Shown here: positions 1 through 8,834 of the stretch, piece by piece
How positions within the stretch are numbered: position 1 is the stretch's first letter
Layout: each line of letters opens with the position of its first letter
Assembly (NCBI RefSeq): GCF_003050785.1
Contig: NZ_QAOH01000001.1
Span: 186,001-250,000, forward strand
Source of the DNA: Celeribacter persicus
GTDB lineage: Bacteria > Pseudomonadota > Alphaproteobacteria > Rhodobacterales > Rhodobacteraceae
Direction of reading: 5' to 3'
Length of the DNA: 64,000 bases
Program-made: the position numbers and the translations under genes
Notes under the pieces: model-generated
Databases searched by the model: none
Seen by the model: the letters and a program-made list of their open reading frames with translations, nothing else
Told to the model about the DNA's origin: nothing

Positions 1-659
1 GGGTGCGACCCAAGAAACTTGTCTCCCGGATCGGGGATGCGGGTAAAATAGGCCGCGCCGCGCACCGGGTTGTAGCCCGCGTTATAGGCGATCACCGTGC
101 CAAGCTGATCGGCTTCAAGCTCATAACTCTTCGAGTAGCTGCGCGCGCCCACGGTCGCGCCGATGTCCTGGGCACTGCTGATCGCACTGGCATCGCCCCC
201 CATCGCGGCAATCAACACACCGCCCAGAAGCGCGCCGGTCAGCGCCTTCTCCTGACTGCGCGCGATATGGCCCGAAATGTGATGCGCCGCCTCATGCCCC
301 ATGACAAAGGCCAGTTCGTCGGCATTCTGCACCTCCGCGATCAACGCAACCGTGAAGGTCAGCACCGGCCTCCCCGATTTGTCCAGCGTCTGCCAGGCGT
401 TGGCGGGCGCACTCGGGTCGTTTTCCACCACGATCCTGAAATCGCAATTGGCCCCGTTGGTACGGTTACGGCATTCCCGTTCGGCCACCGGCTCGACACG
501 CGAAACAACCCGCGTGAAATCGGCGACCGTCATGGAGCGCGCACCTTGCGACACCTCCGTCGGCTCATAGGCAGGCGGGACAGACACCGGCGCAGAGGTA
601 GTCTCCACACAACCCGCAAGCACCAGCGCCACCAGAACAGAAAGACCTGCACGATACAT
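1..659 (-). CDS. M48-family metalloprotease, lipoprotein (partial, 3' end outside window)
   Basis: The protein starts MYRAGLSVLVALVLAGCVE, a lipoprotein signal peptide with lipobox LAGC (Cys17), so it should be anchored in the cell envelope. A zinc-protease HEAAHH motif (HExxH) is followed by a helix and by YELEADQLG, which matches the M48 pattern supplying the third zinc ligand. Peptidases of this type (BepA/LoiP-like) degrade or help assemble misfolded envelope proteins; that role is inferred from family. The reading frame runs off the left edge, so the C-terminal part is not seen. Transcribed leftward, separated from the receptor gene by a strong bidirectional terminator. Confidence 0.85.
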   Translation of the reverse strand, partial: MYRAGLSVLVALVLAGCVETTSAPVSVPPAYEPTEVSQGARSMTVADFTRVVSRVEPVAERECRNRTNGANCDFRIVVENDPSAPANAWQTLDKSGRPVLTFTVALIAEVQNADELAFVMGHEAAHHISGHIARSQEKALTGALLGGVLIAAMGGDASAISSAQDIGATVGARSYSKSYELEADQLGTVIAYNAGYNPVRGAAYFTRIPDPGDKFLGSH

Positions 660-751
660 GTTCATCTCCCAGTCGTACCTCAGCCTGTATGTACTCCCAC
701 GCACACGCCCTGACCAGTCACGAGCCTGTGGGCCTCACATGAAACCGCATC

Positions 752-793
752 AAAAAACCGGGGCGCGATTGTCCGCGCGCCCCGGCTGTTTTT
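752..793. terminator. Strong bidirectional rho-independent terminator
   Basis: Perfect 10-bp stem CCGGGGCGCG (758-767) / CGCGCCCCGG (776-785), flanked by A6 on the left and T5 on the right. It lies just after the stop of the TonB-dependent receptor gene and before the start of the M48 protease, and would end leftward transcription of the receptor. Confidence 0.85.
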
Positions 794-815
794 GGTATTC
801 GTCAGGCGGTGCGCC

Positions 816-2858
816 TCAGAACCGCGTGGTCAGACCCAGCTTGAACAACCGGCCATTCTCGCGATACGAGGTTTCGTCAGCCGGTTGCTCATCGAACAGG
901 TTGTCGATCCCGACATTCAACCGCGTCGTGTCCGTCAGATCGTAAGCCATTGCCACATCGACAAGGAAATACGGATCCTTGTTCTGTCCGGCCGGCACCG
1001 CCCTGGCCTCCTCTGCGCTCAGTTCGTCTTCGGTAACATAGCCGATCTGCTTGCCGACATAGGTCACGTTGCCCGACAAGGTCAGACGATCATTCGCACT
1101 CCAGCTCGCCCCCGTGGTGATGTTCCATTTCGGAGTCGTCGCCATCGGGAAAGCGTGATCGAGGCTTTCGTATTTGAATTCCGATTTCGCCAGATAGGTG
1201 AACGAGCTGTTCCAGGTAAGGTTCTCACTCACGTCAAAGGTAAAACCACCTTCAATACCTGCGGTCTTCCCGCTTTCGATATTGGTCCGTTCGAAAATAG
1301 CGAACCCGCTATCAGCATCGGTCTCACCGGTTTTACGGGCCCCGATCATGTCCTGAATATCGTTGTAAAAGGCCGTCAGCTCCCAATTGAACGCCCCGCC
1401 CTGATAGTTCAGACCGATTTCGTAATTGTCCGAGGTCTCCGGTTCGATATCCGGGTTGCCATAGATGATGCACGGCCCCGGATACGGCTTACAGCCATTG
1501 CCCCGCGAGGCCATCCGGTAGTTCGGATTCAGGGCCCGCAGATCCGGAGCGACGAAGGCCTGCGCATATCCGGCCTTGAGCACCAGCCCGTTGCCAAAAT
1601 CGTAGTTGGCATAGAGGCGCGGCGTGAAATGATCCCCGAAGTTCTCATGATTGTCATAGCGCAAACCAGCGGTCAGGGTCAGGGCATCGGTCACATCGAA
1701 CCGGCCTTCGGCATAAAGCGCACCGGTCACCACGTCGCCTTCGATCAAAGCGCCATCGCGGTTCGTGGCGGGATCGCTCAACTCGTCTTTCGCAATGGTC
1801 CCACCGACGGTGTATCCGAAAGTCTTGCCGCCGAGCAGCGCCTCGGCACTGTAACGAGTCTCGAACGTGATGGTCTCATAGGTGATCGGATCGCCCCAGG
1901 ACGGGTCGCTCCAGGAGGCGTTCGAACTGTCCTCATAGCGCAAGTAGCTGGACAGGGTGCCCGCCCCGAGATGCCATTCGTTCGTAATGGCATAGCTGTC
2001 ACGGTCGATATTGTTGGTGGCGTGCCCGCCTTCGGAAGCGAGGTATTTCTCCTGCCCGGTGGTCGCCTCGAAACCCCATTCAAGCACCCCGTTCGGACGC
2101 CATGTCAGACGGGCGCCGATCTCGTTCGACGACGAGCCGTCCGATCCGTAAACGGAAGCCTCGGCGCCAGTATTGTCCAGATATGTAAAGGCATCCGGCG
2201 CATCGCGTTCGGACACCTTCCCCCAAAACTCCACATCGACCGTCTCACTCAGCGTACCGCTGACATAACCGGAAATCTGACGGTTGTCCCCGGTCGTGGA
2301 GGCTTCCCCGAAACCGAAATCCGTCGTGATCGAGCCAGACCAGTCCCCGGTGGGCTTCTTGGTGATGATATTGACGACACCGCCCATGGCATCGGAGCCA
2401 TAAAGCGTGGACATCGGCCCGCGCACGACCTCGATCCGTTCAATGGCATCGAGAGGCACGACATTCAGGTCGCCCTGATAATGACGTGCAAAACTTTTTC
2501 CGGTGCTGATCCGTCTGCCATCCACCAAGATCAGCGTCCGGCTTGCTGAAATCCCCCGGAAAGACACTTGGGAAATGCCGTCATTGCCACGGGTCAGATT
2601 GAGACCCGGCACCTGACGCAGAAGATCGTTCACATCGCGCGCGCCTTCGGCAGCAATGGTCTCCTGGTCGATGACGGTCACGGAAGCGGGAGCATCCTGA
2701 ACCGTGGTGGTGATGCCCGATGCGGTCGAAACGACAATCTCATCGAGTAGGATCGTATCTTCCTGCGCTGAGAGCGCGAAAGGCACGGTGGCGAAAGCGG
2801 CCGTACACAACAACAGCCTTCGGGACAGGGAGATGGTTTTAGGGGGGAGCAATAACAT
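816..2858 (-). CDS. TonB-dependent receptor, FepA/CirA-like (ferric siderophore-type)
   Basis: Outer-membrane receptor of 680 residues. After the signal peptide (ending about FALSAQE) comes a TonB-box-like LDEIVVSTAS, then the plug domain with typical PASVTVIDQETI, LVDGRRIST and IERIEVVRGPMSTLYGSDAMGG motifs, then a beta-barrel that ends in the expected terminal Phe (LGLTTRF). The plug most resembles the FepA/CirA catecholate siderophore group; the actual ligand cannot be told from sequence. A longer in-frame extension exists upstream, but the ATG at 2858 has GGAG at proper spacing and is followed by the signal peptide, so it is preferred. No TonB/ExbBD or ABC genes are adjacent. Confidence 0.9.
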   Translation of the reverse strand: MLLLPPKTISLSRRLLLCTAAFATVPFALSAQEDTILLDEIVVSTASGITTTVQDAPASVTVIDQETIAAEGARDVNDLLRQVPGLNLTRGNDGISQVSFRGISASRTLILVDGRRISTGKSFARHYQGDLNVVPLDAIERIEVVRGPMSTLYGSDAMGGVVNIITKKPTGDWSGSITTDFGFGEASTTGDNRQISGYVSGTLSETVDVEFWGKVSERDAPDAFTYLDNTGAEASVYGSDGSSSNEIGARLTWRPNGVLEWGFEATTGQEKYLASEGGHATNNIDRDSYAITNEWHLGAGTLSSYLRYEDSSNASWSDPSWGDPITYETITFETRYSAEALLGGKTFGYTVGGTIAKDELSDPATNRDGALIEGDVVTGALYAEGRFDVTDALTLTAGLRYDNHENFGDHFTPRLYANYDFGNGLVLKAGYAQAFVAPDLRALNPNYRMASRGNGCKPYPGPCIIYGNPDIEPETSDNYEIGLNYQGGAFNWELTAFYNDIQDMIGARKTGETDADSGFAIFERTNIESGKTAGIEGGFTFDVSENLTWNSSFTYLAKSEFKYESLDHAFPMATTPKWNITTGASWSANDRLTLSGNVTYVGKQIGYVTEDELSAEEARAVPAGQNKDPYFLVDVAMAYDLTDTTRLNVGIDNLFDEQPADETSYRENGRLFKLGLTTRF

Positions 2859-3224
2859 AAGCGTCTCCGGTAGATACGTTTGACAATGACAGACGACATC
2901 CGGGCGACCCGTTCGAGAACGCGTAAGTGTACCGCACATCCCCATCGCCGGAAGGAAACAGGCGATACAGAGCGGTACGGGAGCACAAACACAGGACAGA
3001 ATTACGGACGCAACCACCTTCCGGTAGCTCTCTACCCGGATGTAAGCGGCTCGCGTTCAACTGGCTGTGCCAGCAGAAATCAGGCCCCTCACCGCAATGC
3101 AAGCCCCATTATCTGAGTTATTTTATCAACCATTCATCCGCCAAACGAAATGTGGCCGCAAAACCACAAAAGTCCTGTCGCCATCCCTCTTGCTTTTGTC
3201 CTGCGGCAGGTGCAGCATCGTGCC
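2859..3224. other. Intergenic region upstream of the TonB-dependent receptor
   Basis: 366 bases without a convincing gene. It should hold the promoter of the receptor (leftward) and of the small protein at 3225 (rightward). The only structure seen is an imperfect inverted repeat CCGGTAG...CTACCCGG at 3021-3039, which in the receptor transcript would form a leader hairpin. No clear Fur, Irr or RirA box and no recognisable cobalamin-riboswitch core was found by eye. Confidence 0.4.
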
Positions 3225-3464
3225 ATGTTTACCATCGAACACGATTTCGACGCGACCATCGTCACCATTGTCGATGAGGGCGAAGCCCCTCTTCAGGAAG
3301 ATGTCATCATCTCGGCCTTTGCGGAATGCGTGACCGTGGAACAGCACGATCCGCGCACCGACCGGGTGCATAAAGTGACGTTCTCGCTGCAACAGCTCCG
3401 GGATCTGGGGGCGGCCCTCGATCTTCCCGAGGGGGCGTATCGCCTCACACCCGTGGAGGAGTGA
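3225..3464 (+). CDS. Conserved-looking small protein of unknown function
   Basis: 79 residues, starting MFTIEHDFDATIVTIVDEG. An in-frame extension to 3150 exists, but the internal ATG begins the more protein-like, acidic part. No signal peptide, membrane segment or known domain was recognised. It reads like a small soluble alpha/beta protein (EHDFDATIVTIVDE, HKVTFSLQQLRDLGAAL). It ends ten bases before the convergent DUF167 gene. Function unknown. Confidence 0.6.
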   Translation: MFTIEHDFDATIVTIVDEGEAPLQEDVIISAFAECVTVEQHDPRTDRVHKVTFSLQQLRDLGAALDLPEGAYRLTPVEE

Positions 3465-3473
3465 GACCTGCTC

Positions 3474-3737
3474 TCAGTCCACCCGGAACACCTTGTCCCG
3501 AGCGGTCTCGCCCCGCACCAGAACCAGCGCGCTTTTCGCCCGTCCCATGGCCTTCGCCAAGAGCTTGATCACGTCTTTCGTCGCCTTGCCGCCCTCCGGC
3601 ACCGTGGTCACATAGACCCGCACCTGCCCCTCCTCGACCGTCACCGCATTGCGCGAGGCCTTCGGCGTCACACGCACCGCCAGATGCCCCTCCGTGACCG
3701 CCGCCTCAAGAGCCGTTTTCAATTCCGCTTTATCCAT
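3474..3737 (-). CDS. DUF167 (YggU-like) family protein
   Basis: 87 residues with the DUF167 hallmark VRVTPKASRNAV followed by VRVYVTTVPEGGKATKDVIKLLAKAMG, matching the usual length of this small alpha/beta family (E. coli YggU). The family has no firmly assigned biochemical role. The ATG at 3737 has GGGAGG immediately upstream at good spacing; a longer in-frame reading is rejected for that reason. Convergent with the small protein that ends at 3464. Confidence 0.88.
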   Translation of the reverse strand: MDKAELKTALEAAVTEGHLAVRVTPKASRNAVTVEEGQVRVYVTTVPEGGKATKDVIKLLAKAMGRAKSALVLVRGETARDKVFRVD

Positions 3738-3884
3738 GCCTCCCTTTACCATGTGAGCGGTTGAATTCACCGGCAAAAATGACGACATGTTGGCTAAAGC
3801 GTTTTTATGTTCGGGGCCTTTTGCAACTTCTCCTTGCCGCAGAGGAATTGCAAAAGGCTTTGACCCGCAGATGAAAGGTCCCCC

Positions 3885-4463
3885 ATGCCCGCTCCCAATC
3901 CCGCCGCGCTCGACTTCCTCCTCACCCGCCGCTCCCGCCCCGCCAAGACACTCACCGCCCCCGTGCCGGATCGCGAGGCGCTGATGCCAATCCTTACGGC
4001 GGCGGCGCGCACGCCGGATCATGGCAAACTCGAACCATGGCGTTTCATCGTGTTGGAGAAAGCGGCGCTCACACGCCTTTCCGAGATGATCAAACCTTTG
4101 GCGGAAAAGAACAAGATCGCCGAGGAGAAGATCGAAAAGACCTATCGTCAATATGCCGATGCCGATCTCGCCGTCGCCGTAGTTTTCTCCCCGAAAGAGA
4201 GCGACAAGGTGCCGGAAATCGAGCAACTCTATTCCGCAGGCGCAGTATGCCTTTCGCTCCTGAACGCCGCCCTCGCCGCCGGATGGGGCGCCAACTGGCT
4301 GTCGGGCTGGGCGTCGTTCGACCGGGAATTTTGCGAGAAGGGTCTCGGTCTCGCCTCACATGAGAGCATCGCGGGCCTCATTCACATCGGCAGCGAAACC
4401 ATCGCCCCGCCGGAGCGCCCGCGCCCCGACCTTTCCACCATCGTCACATGGATGGATGCGTGA
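3885..4463 (+). CDS. Nitroreductase family protein (YdjA-like)
   Basis: 192 residues. The N-terminal LTRRSRPAKTL fits the FMN-phosphate-contacting RRS motif of nitroreductases, followed by ARTPDHGKLEPWRFIVLE, the typical YdjA/TdsD-type continuation, and a GWGANWLSGW stretch in the C-terminal half. These are FMN-dependent NAD(P)H oxidoreductases of nitro compounds or other electrophiles; the substrate here is unknown. The stop codon TGA overlaps the ATG of the next gene (TGATG at 4461), so the two are probably translationally coupled. Confidence 0.88.
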   Translation: MPAPNPAALDFLLTRRSRPAKTLTAPVPDREALMPILTAAARTPDHGKLEPWRFIVLEKAALTRLSEMIKPLAEKNKIAEEKIEKTYRQYADADLAVAVVFSPKESDKVPEIEQLYSAGAVCLSLLNAALAAGWGANWLSGWASFDREFCEKGLGLASHESIAGLIHIGSETIAPPERPRPDLSTIVTWMDA

Positions 4464-5176
4464 TGCTCAGTGATTTCACAAAAGCCCTCGGCCAGCTTGG
4501 AGACAAGCGATTTCAATCGGTTCTGCTCAAGGGGATCGGCCTGACCGTCGCGCTTCTGGTGGCGATCTATCTGGTCTTCGTCTGGGTCATCGGCATGTTT
4601 GTCCCCGACACCTTCACCCTGCCGTTGGTCGGCGAAATCACATGGGTCGACAACGCGCTGTCCATTGGCTCGTTCTTTCTGATGATCGGACTGTCGGTCT
4701 TCCTGATGGTCCCCGTCGCCTCCGCCTTCACCGGTCTCTTCCTCGAAGAGGTCTCGGACGCGGTCGAGGATGTGCACTATCCCGGACTGCCCGAAGTGCC
4801 GCGCCAGTCGTTTTCCGACATGCTTCTGGATTCTCTGGGCTTTCTCGGCGTCATTTTCGCCGCCAACCTGATCGCTCTGGTGCTCTACCTGATCCTCAAC
4901 ATCGCCGCGCCCGTGATCTTCTGGGCGCTGAACGGCTTCCTGCTCGGACGCGAATATTTCCAGATGGTCGCCATGCGCAGGCTCGGGCGCGAAGGCGCGA
5001 AGGCCGCCCGCAAACGCCATATGCCGGAGATCTGGCTGGCGGGTGCGCTGATGGCGATCCCGCTGTCGATCCCGCTCGTGAACCTGCTCATTCCGGTGCT
5101 GGGCGCGGCCACCTTCACCCATATGTTCATGCGGCTGGAAGGCGGCGCGCTGCGCGGATCAACTGTCGGCCACTGA
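4463..5176 (+). CDS. EI24 domain (CysZ-like) integral membrane protein
   Basis: 237 residues with about five hydrophobic segments: FQSVLLKGIGLTVALLVAIY, ALSIGSFFLMIGLSVFLMVP, FLGVIFAANLIALVLYLILN, and two towards the C-terminus. The pattern FLLGREYFQMVAMRRLG is typical of the EI24 family, whose bacterial member CysZ mediates sulfate uptake. Whether this alphaproteobacterial protein moves sulfate is inference. The start at 4463 overlaps the stop of the nitroreductase; a GTG/ATG a few codons earlier is possible. The 3' end overlaps the convergent DUF1467 gene by 18 bases. Confidence 0.85.
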   Translation: MLSDFTKALGQLGDKRFQSVLLKGIGLTVALLVAIYLVFVWVIGMFVPDTFTLPLVGEITWVDNALSIGSFFLMIGLSVFLMVPVASAFTGLFLEEVSDAVEDVHYPGLPEVPRQSFSDMLLDSLGFLGVIFAANLIALVLYLILNIAAPVIFWALNGFLLGREYFQMVAMRRLGREGAKAARKRHMPEIWLAGALMAIPLSIPLVNLLIPVLGAATFTHMFMRLEGGALRGSTVGH

Positions 5177-5440
5177 GGGCAGTTTTGCGGTCCAGTCGAG
5201 ATCGTGCCAGCTCACCCAGCCCGACAGGATCACCACAACCAGCAGGGCCCAGATCACTGTGGCGACAATGGTCACCCAAAGCGCCTTGCGCTTCGGGTTG
5301 TAATTCGCGGGTGCCCCGTCATGGGTGCCCTCGACCTTCTCCCCCAGATCACCCTGTGTTTTCAACCCGATGGGAAGGGCGACGAGCATGGTCATGAACC
5401 ATGTCACCGCATAAAGGACGATAGCCGAGGTGAGCGCCAT
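5159..5440 (-). CDS. DUF1467 family membrane protein
   Basis: 93 residues with two transmembrane segments (AIVLYAVTWFMTMLVALPIG near the N-terminus and ALWVTIVATVIWALLVVVIL near residue 60), the characteristic layout of the alphaproteobacterial DUF1467 family. Its ATG overlaps the TGA of the methylmalonyl-CoA epimerase gene, giving a coupled two-gene unit, an arrangement I recall as common in this order. Function unknown. Its 3' end overlaps the convergent EI24 gene. Confidence 0.88.
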   Translation of the reverse strand: MALTSAIVLYAVTWFMTMLVALPIGLKTQGDLGEKVEGTHDGAPANYNPKRKALWVTIVATVIWALLVVVILSGWVSWHDLDWTAKLPSVADS

Positions 5441-5844
5441 CAGACCTGTTCCAGCTCGATCAGGCAGCCATTGAAATCTTTCGGATGCAGGAACAGCACC
5501 GGCTTGCCATGGGCGCCGATTTTCGGCTCCCCCGTCCCGAGAACGCGCGCGCCCTCTTCTTTCAACTTGTCGCGGGCGGCAAGGATGTCGTCCACCTCGT
5601 AACAGATGTGGTGAATACCCCCCGCCGGGTTCTTGTCGAGAAAGCCCTGGATCGGGGAGTTTTCGCCCAGCGGATAGAGCAATTCGATCTTGGTATTCGG
5701 CAGTTCGATGAACACAACGGTCACGCCATGGTCCGGCTCATCCTGCGGCGGGTTCACCTTCGCGCCGAGCGTGTTCGCATATTGCGCGGATGCGGCCTCA
5801 AGATCCGGCACGGCAATGGCGACGTGGTTGAGACGACCGATCAT
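5440..5844 (-). CDS. mce: Methylmalonyl-CoA epimerase
   Basis: 134 residues, a single vicinal-oxygen-chelate (glyoxalase) domain protein. It interconverts (2R)- and (2S)-methylmalonyl-CoA in propionyl-CoA catabolism. The start LNHVAIAVPDLE, the middle GIHHICYEVDDI and the end LIELEQV supply the expected metal ligands (His7, the His78-His79 pair, Glu130). The length is normal. The ATG at 5844 has a GGAGGAGAG ribosome-binding site. No mutase or carboxylase genes are nearby. Confidence 0.93.
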   Translation of the reverse strand: MIGRLNHVAIAVPDLEAASAQYANTLGAKVNPPQDEPDHGVTVVFIELPNTKIELLYPLGENSPIQGFLDKNPAGGIHHICYEVDDILAARDKLKEEGARVLGTGEPKIGAHGKPVLFLHPKDFNGCLIELEQV

Positions 5845-6012
5845 GTTTCTCTCCTCCAGATGGGTTGCTTGCCCGCTTATCGCCCGCACCGGGGGTTGCC
5901 GCAAGAGGGGCCGGCGCTGATTGCGCTCACATTGACGCAGGCGGCGCAGGGTTAACCGCTCATTCACCTCTTTCGCGCTTTAATCCGAGTCGCACTGGAT
6001 GGAGCTCATGAA

Positions 6013-6732
6013 ATGACCGACGATTTCGACAGCCTGATGGTCGCGCCGATGCCGACCGCCGCCCGCCCGCTTCTGGGCCTTACTGTGCTCGTGGTGGAGG
6101 ACAGCCGTTTTGCCTCCGAGGCGATGCGCCTTCTGTGTCTGCGTTCGGGGGCACGCATCCGACGTGCCGACAGTCTGAGTGCCGCGCGCAAACATCTGCG
6201 GGTCTATCGCCCGAATGTGGTGATCGTCGACCTCGGCCTGCCGGACGGTTCCGGCGCGGACCTGATTGACGAGCTGTCCCATGCCCGTCCCCGTGTCGAC
6301 GTTCTGCTCGGCATGTCCGGCGACAGCGGGGCCGAGGCGCTTTCGGTGGCCGCCGGTGCCGACGGGTTCATCGAGAAACCGATTTCCTCGCTCGGGACGT
6401 TTCAGGAATGCGTGCTCTCGTGCCTGCCCGGAGGGGTGCAGCCCGTTGGGCTTCATGCCGTCAGTTCTGACGAGATCACTCCAGATCCGATCGCGCTTCA
6501 GGACGATTTCGTGCATATTGCCGATCTTCTGACCACCAATGGCGGCGAAAACCTTTTGGATTACATCGCACAATTTCTGGGTGGCGTGGCGCGCACGGCG
6601 GGGGATACGGAGATGGAGATTGCGGCGAAGGCCCTCGCCTACCATCGTGAAAACGGCATGTCCTACGGCTCCGATGTTGCGCGCATTGCCGGACTGGTTC
6701 AGAGCCGGATCGAACCGCGCAAGGTGGTGTAA
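6013..6732 (+). CDS. Response-regulator receiver protein without a recognisable output domain
   Basis: 239 residues. Residues 23-140 form a CheY-like receiver: acidic pair Glu29-Asp30 (VVEDSRF), phosphoacceptor Asp73 (VIVDLGLPDGSG), Ser102 (GMSGD) and Lys122 (FIEKP). The last 100 residues (about 140-239) contain no helix-turn-helix, GGDEF, EAL or kinase motif I can recognise. No histidine kinase is adjacent, so the partner is unknown. GGAG lies about nine bases upstream of the ATG. A bidirectional terminator follows. Confidence 0.85.
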   Translation: MTDDFDSLMVAPMPTAARPLLGLTVLVVEDSRFASEAMRLLCLRSGARIRRADSLSAARKHLRVYRPNVVIVDLGLPDGSGADLIDELSHARPRVDVLLGMSGDSGAEALSVAAGADGFIEKPISSLGTFQECVLSCLPGGVQPVGLHAVSSDEITPDPIALQDDFVHIADLLTTNGGENLLDYIAQFLGGVARTAGDTEMEIAAKALAYHRENGMSYGSDVARIAGLVQSRIEPRKVV

Positions 6733-6762
6733 TCCACCGAAACCCGAAGCTCCTCCCAACGA

Positions 6763-6794
6763 AAAAGGCGCGAAGATCGCTCTCCGCGCCTTTT
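6763..6794. terminator. Bidirectional rho-independent terminator
   Basis: Perfect 10-bp inverted repeat AAAAGGCGCG (6763-6772) / CGCGCCTTTT (6785-6794) between the convergent receiver gene and aspS, serving both. Confidence 0.85.
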
Positions 6795-6813
6795 GTTCTG
6801 TCCGTCCGAAGCG

Positions 6814-8607
6814 TTATTGCTCCGCCGGAATAACCCGCAGGTTCAGCTCACGGAGTTGTTCGTTGGTCGGCTCCGAGGGCGCGCCCATCATCAGGTCTTC
6901 GGCACGCTGGTTCATCGGGAAGAGCATCACTTCGCGGATGTTCTCCTGATCGGCAAGGATCATCACCGCGCGGTCGATGCCAAGCGCGCAACCGCCGTGC
7001 GGCGGGGCACCGTATTGAAAGGCGTTGACCATACCGCCAAAGCGTTTCTCGACCTCATCCTTGCCATAGCCCGCAAGCTCAAACGCCTTGAACATGATCT
7101 CCGGTTTATGGTTCCGGATCGCGCCGGACACAAGCTCGTAGCCGTTACAGGCCAAATCATACTGCCAGCCGAGCACCTTGAGCGGATCGCCTTCGAGAGC
7201 CTCCATCCCGCCCTGCGGCATGGAGAACGGGTTGTGCTCGAAGTCGATTTTTCCGGTCTCTTCGTCCTGCTCATAGATCGGAAAATCGACGATCCAGGCG
7301 AACATGAACTGATCACGCCAGTTTTCGTCCTCGGGCGCTTTCGGCGTCTCTTCCCAGATCACGGTCCGGGCCTTGCCAGCCACACGTTCGAAGGATTTGG
7401 GTTTCCCTCCCAGGAAGAAGGCCGCATCGCCCACTTCGAGACCCAGCTGCTGGCGGATCGCCTCCGTGCGCTCCGGGCCGATGTTTTTGGCGAGTGGCCC
7501 GGCGGCTTCCATCTGACCGTCGGTTTCGCGCCAGAAGATATACCCCATCCCCGGCAGGCCCTCTTGTTGGGCGAATTTGTTCATCCGGTCGCAGAATTTG
7601 CGCGAACCGCCTTTCGGAGCCGGAATGGCGCGGACCTCATTGCCCTCCTGCTCCAAGAGTTTCGCAAAGATCGCAAAACCGGAGCCGCGGAAATGCTCGG
7701 AAACGTCCTGCATCTTGATCGGGTTGCGAAGGTCCGGCTTGTCGGTGCCGTACCACAGCGCGGAATCGCGATAGGAGATCTGCGGCCAGTCGCGGTTCGC
7801 CTTGCGGCCCTTGCCGAAGCGGTCGAACATGTCGGCAATCACCGGCTCCATGACGTCGAAGATGTCCTGTTGCGTGACAAAGGACATTTCCATGTCGAGC
7901 TGATAGAAATCGGTCGGGCTACGGTCGGCGCGCGGGTCCTCATCGCGGAAGCACGGCGCGATCTGGAAATATTTGTCGAAACCCGACACCATCAGAAGCT
8001 GTTTGAACTGCTGCGGCGCCTGCGGCAGGGCGTAGAATTTACCCGGATGCAGACGGGACGGCACGAGAAAATCGCGCGCACCCTCGGGCGACGAGGCGGT
8101 GATAATCGGCGTCTGGAATTCGTTGAAACCTTTGGCCCACATGCGCTGGCGCAGATCGGCAACAACCTGAGAGCGCATCACCATGTTCTTCTGCATCTGC
8201 TCCCGGCGCAGGTCGAGGTAACGGTACTTGAGACGGGTCTCTTCCGGGTATTCCTGATCGCCGAACACCATCAACGGCAGCTCTTTTGCGGAACCCAACA
8301 CTTCGAGATCGCGCACAAACACCTCGATCTCGCCCGTCGGGAGTTTCGGGTTCACCAGTTCCGGGTCACGCGCCTTCACCGTGCCGTCGATGCGGATACA
8401 CCATTCGGAACGCACCTTTTCCAGCGCGGAAAACACCGGGCTGTCCGGGTCGCAAAGCACCTGCGTCATACCGTAATGGTCGCGCAGATCGACGAAGAGA
8501 ATGCCGCCGTGATCCCGGATGCGATGCACCCAGCCGGACAGGCGCACGGTGTCGCCCACGTTGGATTGGTTCAGTTCGGCGCAGGTATGGCTGCGGTAGA
8601 CGTGCAT
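6814..8607 (-). CDS. aspS: Aspartate--tRNA ligase (AspRS)
   Basis: 597 residues, the normal length of bacterial-type AspRS: N-terminal OB-fold anticodon-binding domain ([20 protein letters not shown]), class II motif 2 ([20 protein letters not shown]), the GAD insertion domain, and motif 3 near the C-terminus ([14 protein letters not shown]). It charges tRNA-Asp. The P-R-A-D-R-S-P-T-D variant of motif 2 is the form seen in alphaproteobacteria, where the enzyme is commonly non-discriminating and also charges tRNA-Asn; that is inference here. The ATG at 8607 is preceded by AGGGA. Confidence 0.97.
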   Translation of the reverse strand: MHVYRSHTCAELNQSNVGDTVRLSGWVHRIRDHGGILFVDLRDHYGMTQVLCDPDSPVFSALEKVRSEWCIRIDGTVKARDPELVNPKLPTGEIEVFVRDLEVLGSAKELPLMVFGDQEYPEETRLKYRYLDLRREQMQKNMVMRSQVVADLRQRMWAKGFNEFQTPIITASSPEGARDFLVPSRLHPGKFYALPQAPQQFKQLLMVSGFDKYFQIAPCFRDEDPRADRSPTDFYQLDMEMSFVTQQDIFDVMEPVIADMFDRFGKGRKANRDWPQISYRDSALWYGTDKPDLRNPIKMQDVSEHFRGSGFAIFAKLLEQEGNEVRAIPAPKGGSRKFCDRMNKFAQQEGLPGMGYIFWRETDGQMEAAGPLAKNIGPERTEAIRQQLGLEVGDAAFFLGGKPKSFERVAGKARTVIWEETPKAPEDENWRDQFMFAWIVDFPIYEQDEETGKIDFEHNPFSMPQGGMEALEGDPLKVLGWQYDLACNGYELVSGAIRNHKPEIMFKAFELAGYGKDEVEKRFGGMVNAFQYGAPPHGGCALGIDRAVMILADQENIREVMLFPMNQRAEDLMMGAPSEPTNEQLRELNLRVIPAEQ

Positions 8608-8834
8608 GATCAGGTCCCTTTGGTATCTTGGGCGGCATTTTGGGCGGTCGTAGTCGCTCGCGCTGATACACTCGCCTGAGAGCGGAAAGTCAAGCCTTGC
8701 TGGGGTAACGATCACTTCTGAGGGGGCAAGAAGACCCGCTTGCGCGACACGTTATAGTCGGGCAAGCTCGACATGAAGAGAAAAGGCTCTGAAAATCCAT
8801 GCCTTTCCATGCAGTTACAAGTTAGGCCTTTTCC

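Noticed and set aside
792..2549. 585-codon frame on the plus strand
   Set aside because: Antisense to the TonB-dependent receptor gene, which has signal peptide, plug and barrel motifs.
2859..3224. Cobalamin riboswitch in the leader of the TonB-dependent receptor
   Set aside because: The long leader and receptor context suggested one, but the conserved core of that riboswitch could not be found; only a short hairpin is present.
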